Shown here in pieces: positions 8,679 through 16,909 of a stretch of 64,000 nt of DNA (positions within the stretch are counted from its first letter, which is position 1; each line of letters opens with the position of its first letter). The notes under the pieces were generated by a model. It worked only from the letters and a program-made list of their open reading frames with translations, made no database searches and was not told the origin of the DNA. The DNA is from Fimenecus sp900545625. GTDB lineage: Bacteria; Bacillota; Clostridia; Oscillospirales; Acutalibacteraceae. A program made the position numbers and the translations under genes. The stretch is taken from the NCBI GenBank assembly GCA_963931525.1, contig OZ007023.1, positions 1 through 64,000 of the forward strand, given 5' to 3'.

Positions 8679-10432
8679 AACTCACGCTCGCTTTTCTTCT
8701 CCTTGTGGGGAGAAGGCTTATCCGTCTGCTGGGCGGTTTTGGCGGATTTCAGCCGATCCATGATAGAGACTTTACCGCCCTTCTCGCTCGTTTTGTCTTC
8801 CTTCGGGCCGTTGTTGATGATTCCGTCAATCATGCCGTAGTCATCCTCAAGCGACATTTCAGCGGCTTTGAGCGGATTCTGCTTTTCCAGCACGGACACC
8901 CAATCCGCTTTCTCCACACCGAAGATACCGCCTTTGGCGGCGTGTTCCTTGATCTCGTTAGCGTCCAGAACCAGCCCCTCGGTATCGTCGCCGTACAGCC
9001 GGTAAATCTGGCACGACTTCATGACCTCAGCCGCAGCATCCTCCCGCATGGGCAGCATACCGCCCCATTTGTAGCCGTACTGCTTCATATCCTCGATGCT
9101 GATGCTGTCATCCGGCATCTTCTCGACCGGCATGACCTCCTGACGGAGCAGATTGACTGCGGTTTCATCGAAGCCGTCATAGATATGGGACAGCACCAGC
9201 TCGCCGCGCTCATCGACAATGATACAGGATGCATCGTCCCCAAAGGTGTCGTGCTCCATCAGCCAGAAGGTGTGACCGTCGATCTCTTTATGGTCAATCG
9301 TGTGCCATGTGCCGATATGACCATCCACCGCCATGCCGGAGGTGTTTTCATTGACAATGGAGCTTTTCTCTTCAAGAACCGTCTGTTTCTGCTGTTCTTC
9401 GGAAATCATCGGGATAGCAACAATCCTGTCTCCGATTTTGGCAAACTGCTCCGGCATTTTGAACTCCGTCACAAACTGCCGCAACAGATCCGGCGAAAGC
9501 GAGCCGAAGCTGTCATCCGTCCGCCCTGTGACAAGGAAGGTACCGGCAACAATATCATAGATTTCACCGTTGTCATTCCGCAGAGCGCGGTTGAGAGGCA
9601 AACCGTTCATCTTGCCTTCTTCGTTGCAGACAATAGCAACCGGCTCTTCAAAGGGATAGACCGCCTCAATGTCCCCGCCAACCTCATGCTGTAAGGACTC
9701 AAGGCTGGAAGGGATTTCTTTCACATAGGGCTTCTTGTCCGGCTCAACCACCAGCACAGTGATCGTGCTTGGCTGCTCCAATTCCTCGCCGCTTCCGGTG
9801 ACACGGTACTCATCGGGAATATCCTCAAGCGTACCGTCAAAGTAGCGGTTCCAGCTATCGCCGGTAGGTCGGATGTACCCGGCGTCGGTCAGCGTGCCGC
9901 CTTCATTGATTGCACAGTCTTCACCGTACCGCTCAAAGTCGATGTAGTCCACAAAGCTGCCGAACTTGTTGTCGATGTTGTAGCCACCCTCAAAGAAGTA
10001 GTAACGACCGAGATCGTCATAGTCCTTGATGTCGGGGATAAAATCATAGTTGTCGAGATTGTAGGTCAGGTTGATCAGATCGTCGAGGTCATTCACTTCA
10101 TCGCAGCCGCTATCCATGATTGCCACGAAATGCTCAAGCTCAGAGCGGGACATCTCATCCAGCCGCGCGGCGAGGTAGTTGAGCTTATCGAGGTTTTCGT
10201 ATTCGCCAAGGAGATTGCTGACTCCATGAATGGAGCAGTCATAATCCGTGATAAACCATTCCTCATAAACCTGACCAAACTCGCCCTTTGAGCCGATGCC
10301 GATCCGCTCGAAGACCTCCTTCATTTCCTCTTCGGTGGTCGGAAAATGAACCCATTCACCGACAAGCTCGCCTTCGTTGTACTTGCCGAGATTGGTCACG
10401 AAGGCTTCAAAACTGCCATCCAACACGGGCAT
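8675..10432 (-). CDS. ArdA-type antirestriction protein fused to DUF3846 and C-terminal ICE domains
   Basis: 585 residues from ATG 10432. The upstream ATG 10438 directly abuts AAAGGAGG, whereas 10432 is six bases away. Residues ~1-230 resemble ArdA, the DNA-mimic inhibitor of type I restriction enzymes, and are very acidic. A DUF3846-like part follows (ITVLVVEPDKKPYV to GTFLVTG), then a conserved ICE domain (HTFWLMEHDTFGDDASCIIVD) and a DUF4316-like tail (DDYGMIDGIINNGP). Type I systems flank the element, so blocking HsdR is the plausible role. In ICE-2 the ArdA part is fused to the ArdC-like protein instead. Confidence 0.78.
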   Translation of the reverse strand: MPVLDGSFEAFVTNLGKYNEGELVGEWVHFPTTEEEMKEVFERIGIGSKGEFGQVYEEWFITDYDCSIHGVSNLLGEYENLDKLNYLAARLDEMSRSELEHFVAIMDSGCDEVNDLDDLINLTYNLDNYDFIPDIKDYDDLGRYYFFEGGYNIDNKFGSFVDYIDFERYGEDCAINEGGTLTDAGYIRPTGDSWNRYFDGTLEDIPDEYRVTGSGEELEQPSTITVLVVEPDKKPYVKEIPSSLESLQHEVGGDIEAVYPFEEPVAIVCNEEGKMNGLPLNRALRNDNGEIYDIVAGTFLVTGRTDDSFGSLSPDLLRQFVTEFKMPEQFAKIGDRIVAIPMISEEQQKQTVLEEKSSIVNENTSGMAVDGHIGTWHTIDHKEIDGHTFWLMEHDTFGDDASCIIVDERGELVLSHIYDGFDETAVNLLRQEVMPVEKMPDDSISIEDMKQYGYKWGGMLPMREDAAAEVMKSCQIYRLYGDDTEGLVLDANEIKEHAAKGGIFGVEKADWVSVLEKQNPLKAAEMSLEDDYGMIDGIINNGPKEDKTSEKGGKVSIMDRLKSAKTAQQTDKPSPHKEKKSEREL

Positions 10433-10445
10433 AGGCATCCTCCTT

Positions 10446-10658
10446 TCAATCGTCCATCATACTGTCCGGCGCGATGTAGAGCTGGGCAAACGCCTCGTCG
10501 GTGATACCCTCAAGCTTCCGAACGGTATGAAAAAGCAGCTCCGCCATCTCATCGTCCAGCTCATTGATGGGCAGCGACTTCATCTCTGCAATCAGCCTCT
10601 TGCGGCTGGAAGTGTCGAAGCAACACATCAGATTTGTCTCTTCCACGGTAAAAAACAT
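10446..10658 (-). CDS. TTRAP-family putative transposon-transfer assisting protein
   Basis: 70 residues from ATG 10658 (GGAG nine bases upstream); a GTG six bases earlier overlaps the previous stop. It starts MFFTVEETNLMCCFDTSSRK and ends with LEGITDEAF, the pattern of the TTRAP family found in conjugative elements. Molecular function is not established. The counterpart in ICE-2 is at 48480. Confidence 0.75.
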   Translation of the reverse strand: MFFTVEETNLMCCFDTSSRKRLIAEMKSLPINELDDEMAELLFHTVRKLEGITDEAFAQLYIAPDSMMDD

Positions 10659-10660
10659 AA

Positions 10661-11932
10661 TCACATCTCCATTTCTTTTGATTTCGGTTTCTTTGTTTGC
10701 TCAGGCTTTTTAGCACCTTTGTCCGGCGCAGTCTGGGCGTGTTCTTTGAGCTTTGCGAGGACAGAAGTCTTCTTCTGAGAGGGATGCTCTCTGCGATCCA
10801 TTGCTTTCCAGAGGCTTTCAGCCGGAGCTTCCTCCACATAGGAGCGGACAATAGACAGCCGCTCATGGAATGGAACGGGATTTTTCCTGTCCGTGATGTC
10901 CGTCAGGCTGACTTCTTCATTTGGAAAATCAACTTTGTCAACGCGGACAGTTTTGCCGTCCATATCCATCACCATGCCAACAGGGATATAGTCCTCAGCG
11001 AGAAGGTGCTTGACGGTTTCCTGTCTACCGTCTTCACCGGATTGCGTGACAAGGACATCGTTGCCTTGTCCCCACAGAGCTTTTGCCTTGGCGACCCACT
11101 GATCTTCCCGAAAACCGGTCACGGCGACCTGCCCGCCGCCTTCCAGCTCTTTCATCAGGAGCTTTGTGCCGAGCGCGGGCGCTGCCTTCTTCGCATCTTC
11201 ACCGTAAATCTCGAAGTAGCCGTTCTGGGCAAAGCAGACAATCGCTTCGGGATGGGCTTCCTTGACGGCATTGTAGGCGGTCTGCGCTTCAAGGGGCAAT
11301 ATGCCAAGCTTTTCTGTCACGCCATGCAGAACGGCAAGCTTATGAATATGATCCTCAATACTGCCGGTTTTCGCATGGTAGCTCGTTTTGAAGCGCTCAC
11401 GGCGGAGAATCATGTCAAGCTCAGTCGCATTCTCAGGCAGATAACTCACCGACACAACCTCGCCGTGCTCTTCTTCCAGCGGGATCGCTTCGCGCCGGTA
11501 GCTGCGGAAAGGCAGATAAAAGGTGGCATCGTCCTTAAAGGAGACTGCCACTGTCTCAACCGGAACGGTGAGCTTTTGCATCCTCTCCACATGGGCGGCA
11601 TAGTCCAGCTCAATGAGGTCGCCTCTGACGGTATCTCCCTCTACGCTTTTGATCTCAACCGCGTAGGCAAGTATGGGATCGCGGGTTTGCTCATGGTAGA
11701 ACTCCCACACTTTGTTTTCGTAGGAATCCTCGACATAGACTTCACGCTCAGGCAGGAGGTAAGTGCCGTTCGGACGGGACATCCAGAGAAGGTGCTTGTC
11801 CTCGGAGGATTGGGAAGCGGCAAGGCTGTGAAGCAGCCCGGCGTCCAGCTCAAAATCCTCCTTGTAGTTCTGGGTGTGGATGTCCATAATCCGGCGAAGG
11901 GCATCCACAAGATCGATGTTTTCAAACTTCAT
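10661..11932 (-). CDS. Unknown conserved ICE protein
   Basis: 423 residues from ATG 11932, which has GGAG at eight bases; two earlier in-frame starts at 11941 and 11938 are too close to it. I do not recognise the family. It is soluble and acidic, with a repeated alpha/beta look and a Lys/Glu-rich tail (KKPEQTKKPKSKEMEM). It lies between the ArdC/LtrC zincin and TTRAP genes and overlaps both neighbours, so it belongs to the antirestriction end of the operon. ICE-2 has no separate counterpart. Confidence 0.7.
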   Translation of the reverse strand: MKFENIDLVDALRRIMDIHTQNYKEDFELDAGLLHSLAASQSSEDKHLLWMSRPNGTYLLPEREVYVEDSYENKVWEFYHEQTRDPILAYAVEIKSVEGDTVRGDLIELDYAAHVERMQKLTVPVETVAVSFKDDATFYLPFRSYRREAIPLEEEHGEVVSVSYLPENATELDMILRRERFKTSYHAKTGSIEDHIHKLAVLHGVTEKLGILPLEAQTAYNAVKEAHPEAIVCFAQNGYFEIYGEDAKKAAPALGTKLLMKELEGGGQVAVTGFREDQWVAKAKALWGQGNDVLVTQSGEDGRQETVKHLLAEDYIPVGMVMDMDGKTVRVDKVDFPNEEVSLTDITDRKNPVPFHERLSIVRSYVEEAPAESLWKAMDRREHPSQKKTSVLAKLKEHAQTAPDKGAKKPEQTKKPKSKEMEM

Positions 11933-11937
11933 AGGCA

Positions 11938-13767
11938 TCACTCCAAACCGACATCGTGGGACTTCTGCTTAACCGGCGTTTTCCGCTCAGGCTGGCTCTT
12001 TGCCGCAGCACGGAGCTGTTCCCGGATAGAAGGCTTTTCCCGCGCTGCTTCCTGAGTCTTCTCTTTTCCGATATATTCAAGCGTCGGTGTCAGCTCTCGA
12101 TAGCAGCCTTGCACCTTCTTGGCAGAATGGCGGCGGTGAATGGTGAACATCGGCTCGCCATCCCGGGTAACGGTGTTGCCCTCAATCCTGACCTTGTACT
12201 CCACCATCACCTTGAAGGACTGATTGGACGAGCGGTAGGTAGACAGCATCCCGTCGTTGCGACCGGCGATCTGCGCTTTGAGCGTGTCCATGACGGCTTC
12301 CTTAATCTTCTTTTCCTCCGGTGTGAGGCGATGCTTCACCGGTGCCGCCTGTTCCGGCTCTTTGGGAGCCGGAGTTTCGGGACCTTCCTCCGGGACAGCC
12401 GTTTTGCTCTGTTCAGCCGGTGTCTGCTCCTGCGCCTTACCGATAGCGGTCTGCCGGACGAACTCTTCGGTGAAAAGACTGACAAGCCCCGGATTTACAC
12501 TGTCAATAATGAGTTGAGTTGCATGATCCGGGCTGGCATCCATGCCCTTTGCCCATTCCTTGCAATCACGGGAGATACGCCCGTCATGGTCTTTCTGCTG
12601 GATGGTATTCGCAAGGACATAAGCGACGCGCTCAGGCGAGAATTTCTCAAGGATACTCTTAACGGCGGACTCCGCCGCAAGGCGGTTGTTGCCGTAGTAG
12701 TCGTTGATGGTCTGCTCAATCGCCTCTTTACAGTCCATGTTCGCTTGCATCGAAGTACGGTAAGCACTCAGCTCACCGGCTTCAAAGGCATACATCGCAG
12801 CTTCCCGATAAACCGGAATCGCCGCATCCCGCAGCGGCGTAGGGGCTTCCTGTTCTTTCACGGCAAGCCGCTCTTTGAGCTTTTCATCAATACCGGTGAT
12901 CATCTCAGCCGCCGTTTTGCGGATGGTTTCCAGCGAGCCTTTCAGCTCCTTGGTCTCCTTGTCGGAGGACCAACCGGCGATATAGCCGAAGGAATAATCA
13001 GAGGTTTCAATACCGTACCGCTGGCAGACGGTATAGGCGACGCTTTCTGCCTCGACCTCCTTAGTGCGCCGGTCTTTCTTGTCCTCGGGAGCAACCTTCT
13101 CGCCGGGAGTGACGGCGTGAAGCTTGGCATGGGCAATCTCGTGGATCGCCGTCTTGATGGTCTGGATTTCACTCATGCCCTCCTGAATGGCAATGCGGTT
13201 TTCTACATGAGAGAAGTAGCCTTTTGCGCCATCGGTGATGTTTTCAAAGGCAATGGGGACCGGAGACAGCTCTTTGAGAGCATCAAAAAAGGCGGCGTAG
13301 TTTTCCACGCTGCCTGTCAGCTCGTCCACGGCAATATCGGGAAGCTCTTTGCCATCCGTCTGGGACACATCGAACACGCTCACCACCTTGAAGGCGGGAC
13401 GGGTCACTTCAACCGTCTCGGTGACCGGCTTGCCGTCCTTATCGAGAACGGGCTTCTGCGTTGCCGGGTCGAGTTTTTCCCGCTCTTCCTGCACCTTGTA
13501 AGGCGCGGGGGCAAGGATTTTGATGCCCTTTTCGCCCTTCATCACATGGCGGTCGAAGTTGCGCTGCCATGCCGTGTAACCGGCGATCAGCGTCGCATCC
13601 GGCTTCTGCATGGCGATGAGAAGCGTATTGTTAAACGAGTAGTTGTAGAACTTGGACATCGTTTTCAGGTACTCTTTGAAGCGTTCGGATTCAAACAGCT
13701 CCTTGAGTCCCTGTTCCAGCTTGTCGGTGATTTCCCGGACTTGCTGGGCGTTTCTGTTTTCAGCCAT
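11938..13767 (-). CDS. ArdC/LtrC-like protein: ssDNA-binding domain, zincin and DUF3849
   Basis: 609 residues. Residues 1-~130 match the ArdC N-terminal domain (YNYSFNNTLLIAMQ, FDRHVMKGEKGIKILAPAPYKV), which binds ssDNA. A metallopeptidase domain follows with HEIAHAKLH as zinc motif and a downstream EVEAESVAY glutamate. Then comes a DUF3849-like region (IPVYREAAMYAFEAGE to DCKEWAKG). ArdC proteins protect incoming single-stranded plasmid DNA from restriction. AAGGAGG precedes ATG 13767. ICE-2 carries the homologous zincin within a 1116-residue fusion. Confidence 0.85.
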   Translation of the reverse strand: MAENRNAQQVREITDKLEQGLKELFESERFKEYLKTMSKFYNYSFNNTLLIAMQKPDATLIAGYTAWQRNFDRHVMKGEKGIKILAPAPYKVQEEREKLDPATQKPVLDKDGKPVTETVEVTRPAFKVVSVFDVSQTDGKELPDIAVDELTGSVENYAAFFDALKELSPVPIAFENITDGAKGYFSHVENRIAIQEGMSEIQTIKTAIHEIAHAKLHAVTPGEKVAPEDKKDRRTKEVEAESVAYTVCQRYGIETSDYSFGYIAGWSSDKETKELKGSLETIRKTAAEMITGIDEKLKERLAVKEQEAPTPLRDAAIPVYREAAMYAFEAGELSAYRTSMQANMDCKEAIEQTINDYYGNNRLAAESAVKSILEKFSPERVAYVLANTIQQKDHDGRISRDCKEWAKGMDASPDHATQLIIDSVNPGLVSLFTEEFVRQTAIGKAQEQTPAEQSKTAVPEEGPETPAPKEPEQAAPVKHRLTPEEKKIKEAVMDTLKAQIAGRNDGMLSTYRSSNQSFKVMVEYKVRIEGNTVTRDGEPMFTIHRRHSAKKVQGCYRELTPTLEYIGKEKTQEAAREKPSIREQLRAAAKSQPERKTPVKQKSHDVGLE

Positions 13768-13778
13768 TTCTAACCTCC

Positions 13779-15848
13779 TTACTTATCGAACTCCATCTTG
13801 AAGCTGACATACTTGCCGCCGGTGTCATCCAGGCGGATCACCGCGTCATAGAGCTGCGGGCGTTTCGGCGTATAAAGCCCGTTCACTCTGCACCACCCCT
13901 TGTCCAGCAGCTCGGCGGCGATTTTCTTGGTCAGCTTCTTTTTCTTGGAAGAGAAAAACTTGTTGTCCTCCCACATACAGAAAGAGCATTCCTTGTTCGA
14001 GCAGTAGTAGTTGCCCTTGCCTACATAGACCGGCGATCTGCAGCGCGGACATTTGCCGATGGACTCTCTGCCGGTATCGAAGCGGTTTGCCTCGGTGTCA
14101 GAGAGGAATGGATAGGCTTTGACCAGCTCGGAGGTCATCCCCACAATGCCGGAAAGAAACTTGTCCGCATCCGCATTGCCGCGCTCAATCTGCATCAGAG
14201 TATTTTCCCATTCCGCCGTCATGGAAGGAGAAGTGATCTGCTCCGGCAGGACGCATACAAGGTTGTTGCCGTCCTTTGTAGGCACGAGAGATTTGCCTTT
14301 GCGCTCAACGAAGCCGCCTTTGACCAGCTTTTCGATGATACCGGCGCGGGTGGCGGGAGTGCCAAGCCCTTTCTTTTCGGTATCATCGTCGAACTCAGCA
14401 TTCCCCGCAGTCTCCATAGCCGACAGAAGGGAGTCTTCGGTGTAGGGCTTCGGTGGGGATGTGTAATGTTCGGTGACGCTGGAATCGACAGAAGAGAGAA
14501 TATCCTTCTCATTCAGAGATGGCAGCGAGCGCTCCGGCTCGTCCTTTTCCTTGCTCTTGAGTGTTTCCTTGAAGCAGCGCTCAATGGCTTTCCATCCATC
14601 CTGCACGACCGTTTTGCCCTTTGCCTTGAACTCGTAACCCTCACAGGTGAGCGTGACCGAAGTCTCATCATAGATGTGCTTCTCACCGGTAGCGCTCAGA
14701 AGGCGCATGGCGACAAGCCGGATAATTTTCTGCTCCGACTCCGGCAGCTCGGCGAGGTCCTGATTTTCAAGTTGGACGGTGGGGATAATGGCATGATGGT
14801 CAGTGACCTTGGCGTTGTTGGTAATTTGCCCGATGTCCGGCTCATGGGTAATGCGCTGGAAGAGAGGCAGCTTGCGGGAGACAATGCCGATCACCTGACG
14901 GGCGGTGCTCTCCATATCCTCAGTGATGAACTGACTGTCCGTTCGGGGATAGGTAAGCAGCTTTTTCTCATAGAGGGACTGCACCAGATCGAGCGTCTGC
15001 TGGGCGGTAAAGCCATAGTAGCGGTTGGCTTCCCGCTGCAAGGTGGTCAGATCATAGAGCCTCGGCGGGTTGACCGTCTTTGTCTCCTTCTTAAGAGAAG
15101 AAACGACGGCTTGCTTTTTGTCGCAAGCCGCCGCAATCGCCTTCGCCTCATCTTCTGTTTTGACATTCTCCAATTCCGCCGTCAGGTTGTCTTTGCTGAT
15201 ATGGACATTGAAGTATTTCTCCTTGTGGAAAGTGGAGATTTTGCCTTCTCGCTCCACCAGCATTGCCAGCGTAGGCGTTTGGACGCGCCCGACCACCAGC
15301 TTCTTATGATAGAGCGTCGAGAACAGCCTTGTACCGTTGATCCCAACAATCCAGTCCGCCTTGGAACGGGCAAGGGCGGCTTCGTAGAGCCGGTCATACT
15401 CGCTGCTGTCCCGCAGATGGTCAAAGCCCTCTCGGATTGCGCTGTCTTCCAACGAGCTGATCCACAGGCGTTTGAAAGGCTTCGTGCAACCGGCTTTCTT
15501 GTAGACCAACCGAAAAATCAACTCGCCCTCGCGCCCCGCATCGGTGGCGCAGACAAGCTCGGTTACACGCTTATCGCGCATAAGGTCACGCAGCACCTTG
15601 AACTGCTTCTGCTTGTCCTTCGGGATTTCAAACAGCCATTCCTCCGGGACGATGGGAAGATCGCTGTACCGCCACTTGGCAAAGCGCTCATCATAGGAGC
15701 TTGCGTCTGCAAGCCCCACCAGATGACCAACGCACCACGAGACGATGTAGTTGTTTCCTTCGAGATAGCCGTCCTTACGGGAGGTTGCGCCCAGAACCTT
15801 CCCGATGGCGGCTCCAACACTCGGTTTTTCCGCAATCACTAAGATCAA
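13779..15848 (-). CDS. topB: DNA topoisomerase III (type IA)
   Basis: 689 residues, normal length for mobile-element TopB. The TOPRIM domain shows LVIAEKPSVGAAIG and ATDAGREGELIFR. The active-site tyrosine is in LLTYPRTDSQ. The C-terminal zinc ribbon is CPRC-x9-C-x4-C (KCPRCRSPVY to NKECSFCMW). It probably resolves DNA intermediates during transfer or replication of the element. The start is TTG 15848, overlapping the preceding stop as TTGA with GGAGG seven bases upstream. Confidence 0.95.
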   Translation of the reverse strand: MILVIAEKPSVGAAIGKVLGATSRKDGYLEGNNYIVSWCVGHLVGLADASSYDERFAKWRYSDLPIVPEEWLFEIPKDKQKQFKVLRDLMRDKRVTELVCATDAGREGELIFRLVYKKAGCTKPFKRLWISSLEDSAIREGFDHLRDSSEYDRLYEAALARSKADWIVGINGTRLFSTLYHKKLVVGRVQTPTLAMLVEREGKISTFHKEKYFNVHISKDNLTAELENVKTEDEAKAIAAACDKKQAVVSSLKKETKTVNPPRLYDLTTLQREANRYYGFTAQQTLDLVQSLYEKKLLTYPRTDSQFITEDMESTARQVIGIVSRKLPLFQRITHEPDIGQITNNAKVTDHHAIIPTVQLENQDLAELPESEQKIIRLVAMRLLSATGEKHIYDETSVTLTCEGYEFKAKGKTVVQDGWKAIERCFKETLKSKEKDEPERSLPSLNEKDILSSVDSSVTEHYTSPPKPYTEDSLLSAMETAGNAEFDDDTEKKGLGTPATRAGIIEKLVKGGFVERKGKSLVPTKDGNNLVCVLPEQITSPSMTAEWENTLMQIERGNADADKFLSGIVGMTSELVKAYPFLSDTEANRFDTGRESIGKCPRCRSPVYVGKGNYYCSNKECSFCMWEDNKFFSSKKKKLTKKIAAELLDKGWCRVNGLYTPKRPQLYDAVIRLDDTGGKYVSFKMEFDK

Positions 15849-16654
15849 ATCGATTCCTCCGTTTCTTTGGTTTCAGCCTCGTCATCCTCATCGTCTGCAA
15901 TGACAGGCTCTTCATCCTCGTTGATATACGGCTCTTCCTCATAGCCCTCGTCATCGAAGAAATCCAGATCCTCGTCCTTCTGCTTCTTACCGCGAACGAA
16001 CTTGATGTAGTAATATGCACCACCGCCGATGCCGACCAGCGCGATGATACCGATGATCAGGGCAATGTTCGGGGAAGAGCTTTCCGGCTCTTCGGGCGTT
16101 TCGACCTCCGCGTCCTCGACCGGCTCTTCCGGCTCAGGCACAGCGCCGGTACACTCGCTCATGTTTGTTTTGCAGACAGGGCATTCCGTATTGACAGCTC
16201 CGGCCTCGCAGCGGGTATCGCAGTTACAGGTAGTAAGCGAAGATGCCGTTTCCTCATCCAACAGGGCAAGCAGATCGGCCTCGTCCACCATGTTGAGGAA
16301 ATAGGTCTGATACTGTTCCTCTTCCTCGTTGATGGGCGCATCGTAATCGATCACGACATAGAAGGTGTTGCCGGTCTTGGTCTGTACTGTGATGAACTGC
16401 TTATTCGTCGCCTTGTCATAGAGCAGATCACGGGTATAAGCGTTGCCTTCACCGTCAATCGGCTCGCCCTCATACGGTTCAGGCTCTTCGGGTGCTGCGG
16501 TTTCCGGTGTTGCCTCGGGCTGGGTCGCCTCCGTGACCGGAAGGTCCTGCTCGGTATCATCCGCATAGGCGAATGCGGGTACAGTGAACGAGATACAAAG
16601 CGTGAAGCACAGTGCAAGTGCCGCCAAAAGGCGGATTCCTTTTCTCTTAGTCAT
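15845..16654 (-). CDS. DUF4366 membrane protein with signal peptide
   Basis: 269 residues. The N-terminal signal peptide (LLAALALCFTLCISFTVPAFA) is followed by an acidic extracellular part containing a Cys cluster (CNCDTRCEAGAVNTECPVC), then a membrane helix (NIALIIGIIALVGIGGGAYYYI) and an acidic cytoplasmic tail. This matches DUF4366, always found with DUF4315 in these ICEs. It is presumably part of, or attached to, the cell-envelope mating channel. ICE-2 counterpart at 41831. Confidence 0.85.
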   Translation of the reverse strand: MTKRKGIRLLAALALCFTLCISFTVPAFAYADDTEQDLPVTEATQPEATPETAAPEEPEPYEGEPIDGEGNAYTRDLLYDKATNKQFITVQTKTGNTFYVVIDYDAPINEEEEQYQTYFLNMVDEADLLALLDEETASSLTTCNCDTRCEAGAVNTECPVCKTNMSECTGAVPEPEEPVEDAEVETPEEPESSSPNIALIIGIIALVGIGGGAYYYIKFVRGKKQKDEDLDFFDDEGYEEEPYINEDEEPVIADDEDDEAETKETEESI

Positions 16655-16892
16655 TGTCCGTCACCTCCTGCTGGGTAGTGGTAGGCTTTTCCGCCTTGCT
16701 GTCCTTCATCGCGGCAAGGAATGCCATGATCTGATCCTTGTCCATGACCATTGCACGGACGGTGTTGACGATTTCAAGGTTTTCCAGCTCGGTTTTCTTG
16801 TCGTACAGTTCCTTGAGTTGCCCCTGCAGGTCCTCGACCTTCTTCTCGGTTTTGGCGATTTCCGCGCAAACCTTCTGATATTTCGGGTTCAT
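16647..16892 (-). CDS. DUF4315 coiled-coil protein
   Basis: 81 residues from ATG 16892; AAAGGAG precedes this start, and the longer frame to 16952 runs into the upstream gene. It is mostly a charged coiled coil (AKTEKKVEDLQGQLKELYDKKTE). It is the fixed partner of DUF4366 in this operon type, with unknown molecular role. Confidence 0.82.
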   Translation of the reverse strand: MNPKYQKVCAEIAKTEKKVEDLQGQLKELYDKKTELENLEIVNTVRAMVMDKDQIMAFLAAMKDSKAEKPTTTQQEVTDND

Positions 16893-16909
16893 AAAAACGC
16901 TCCTTTCGC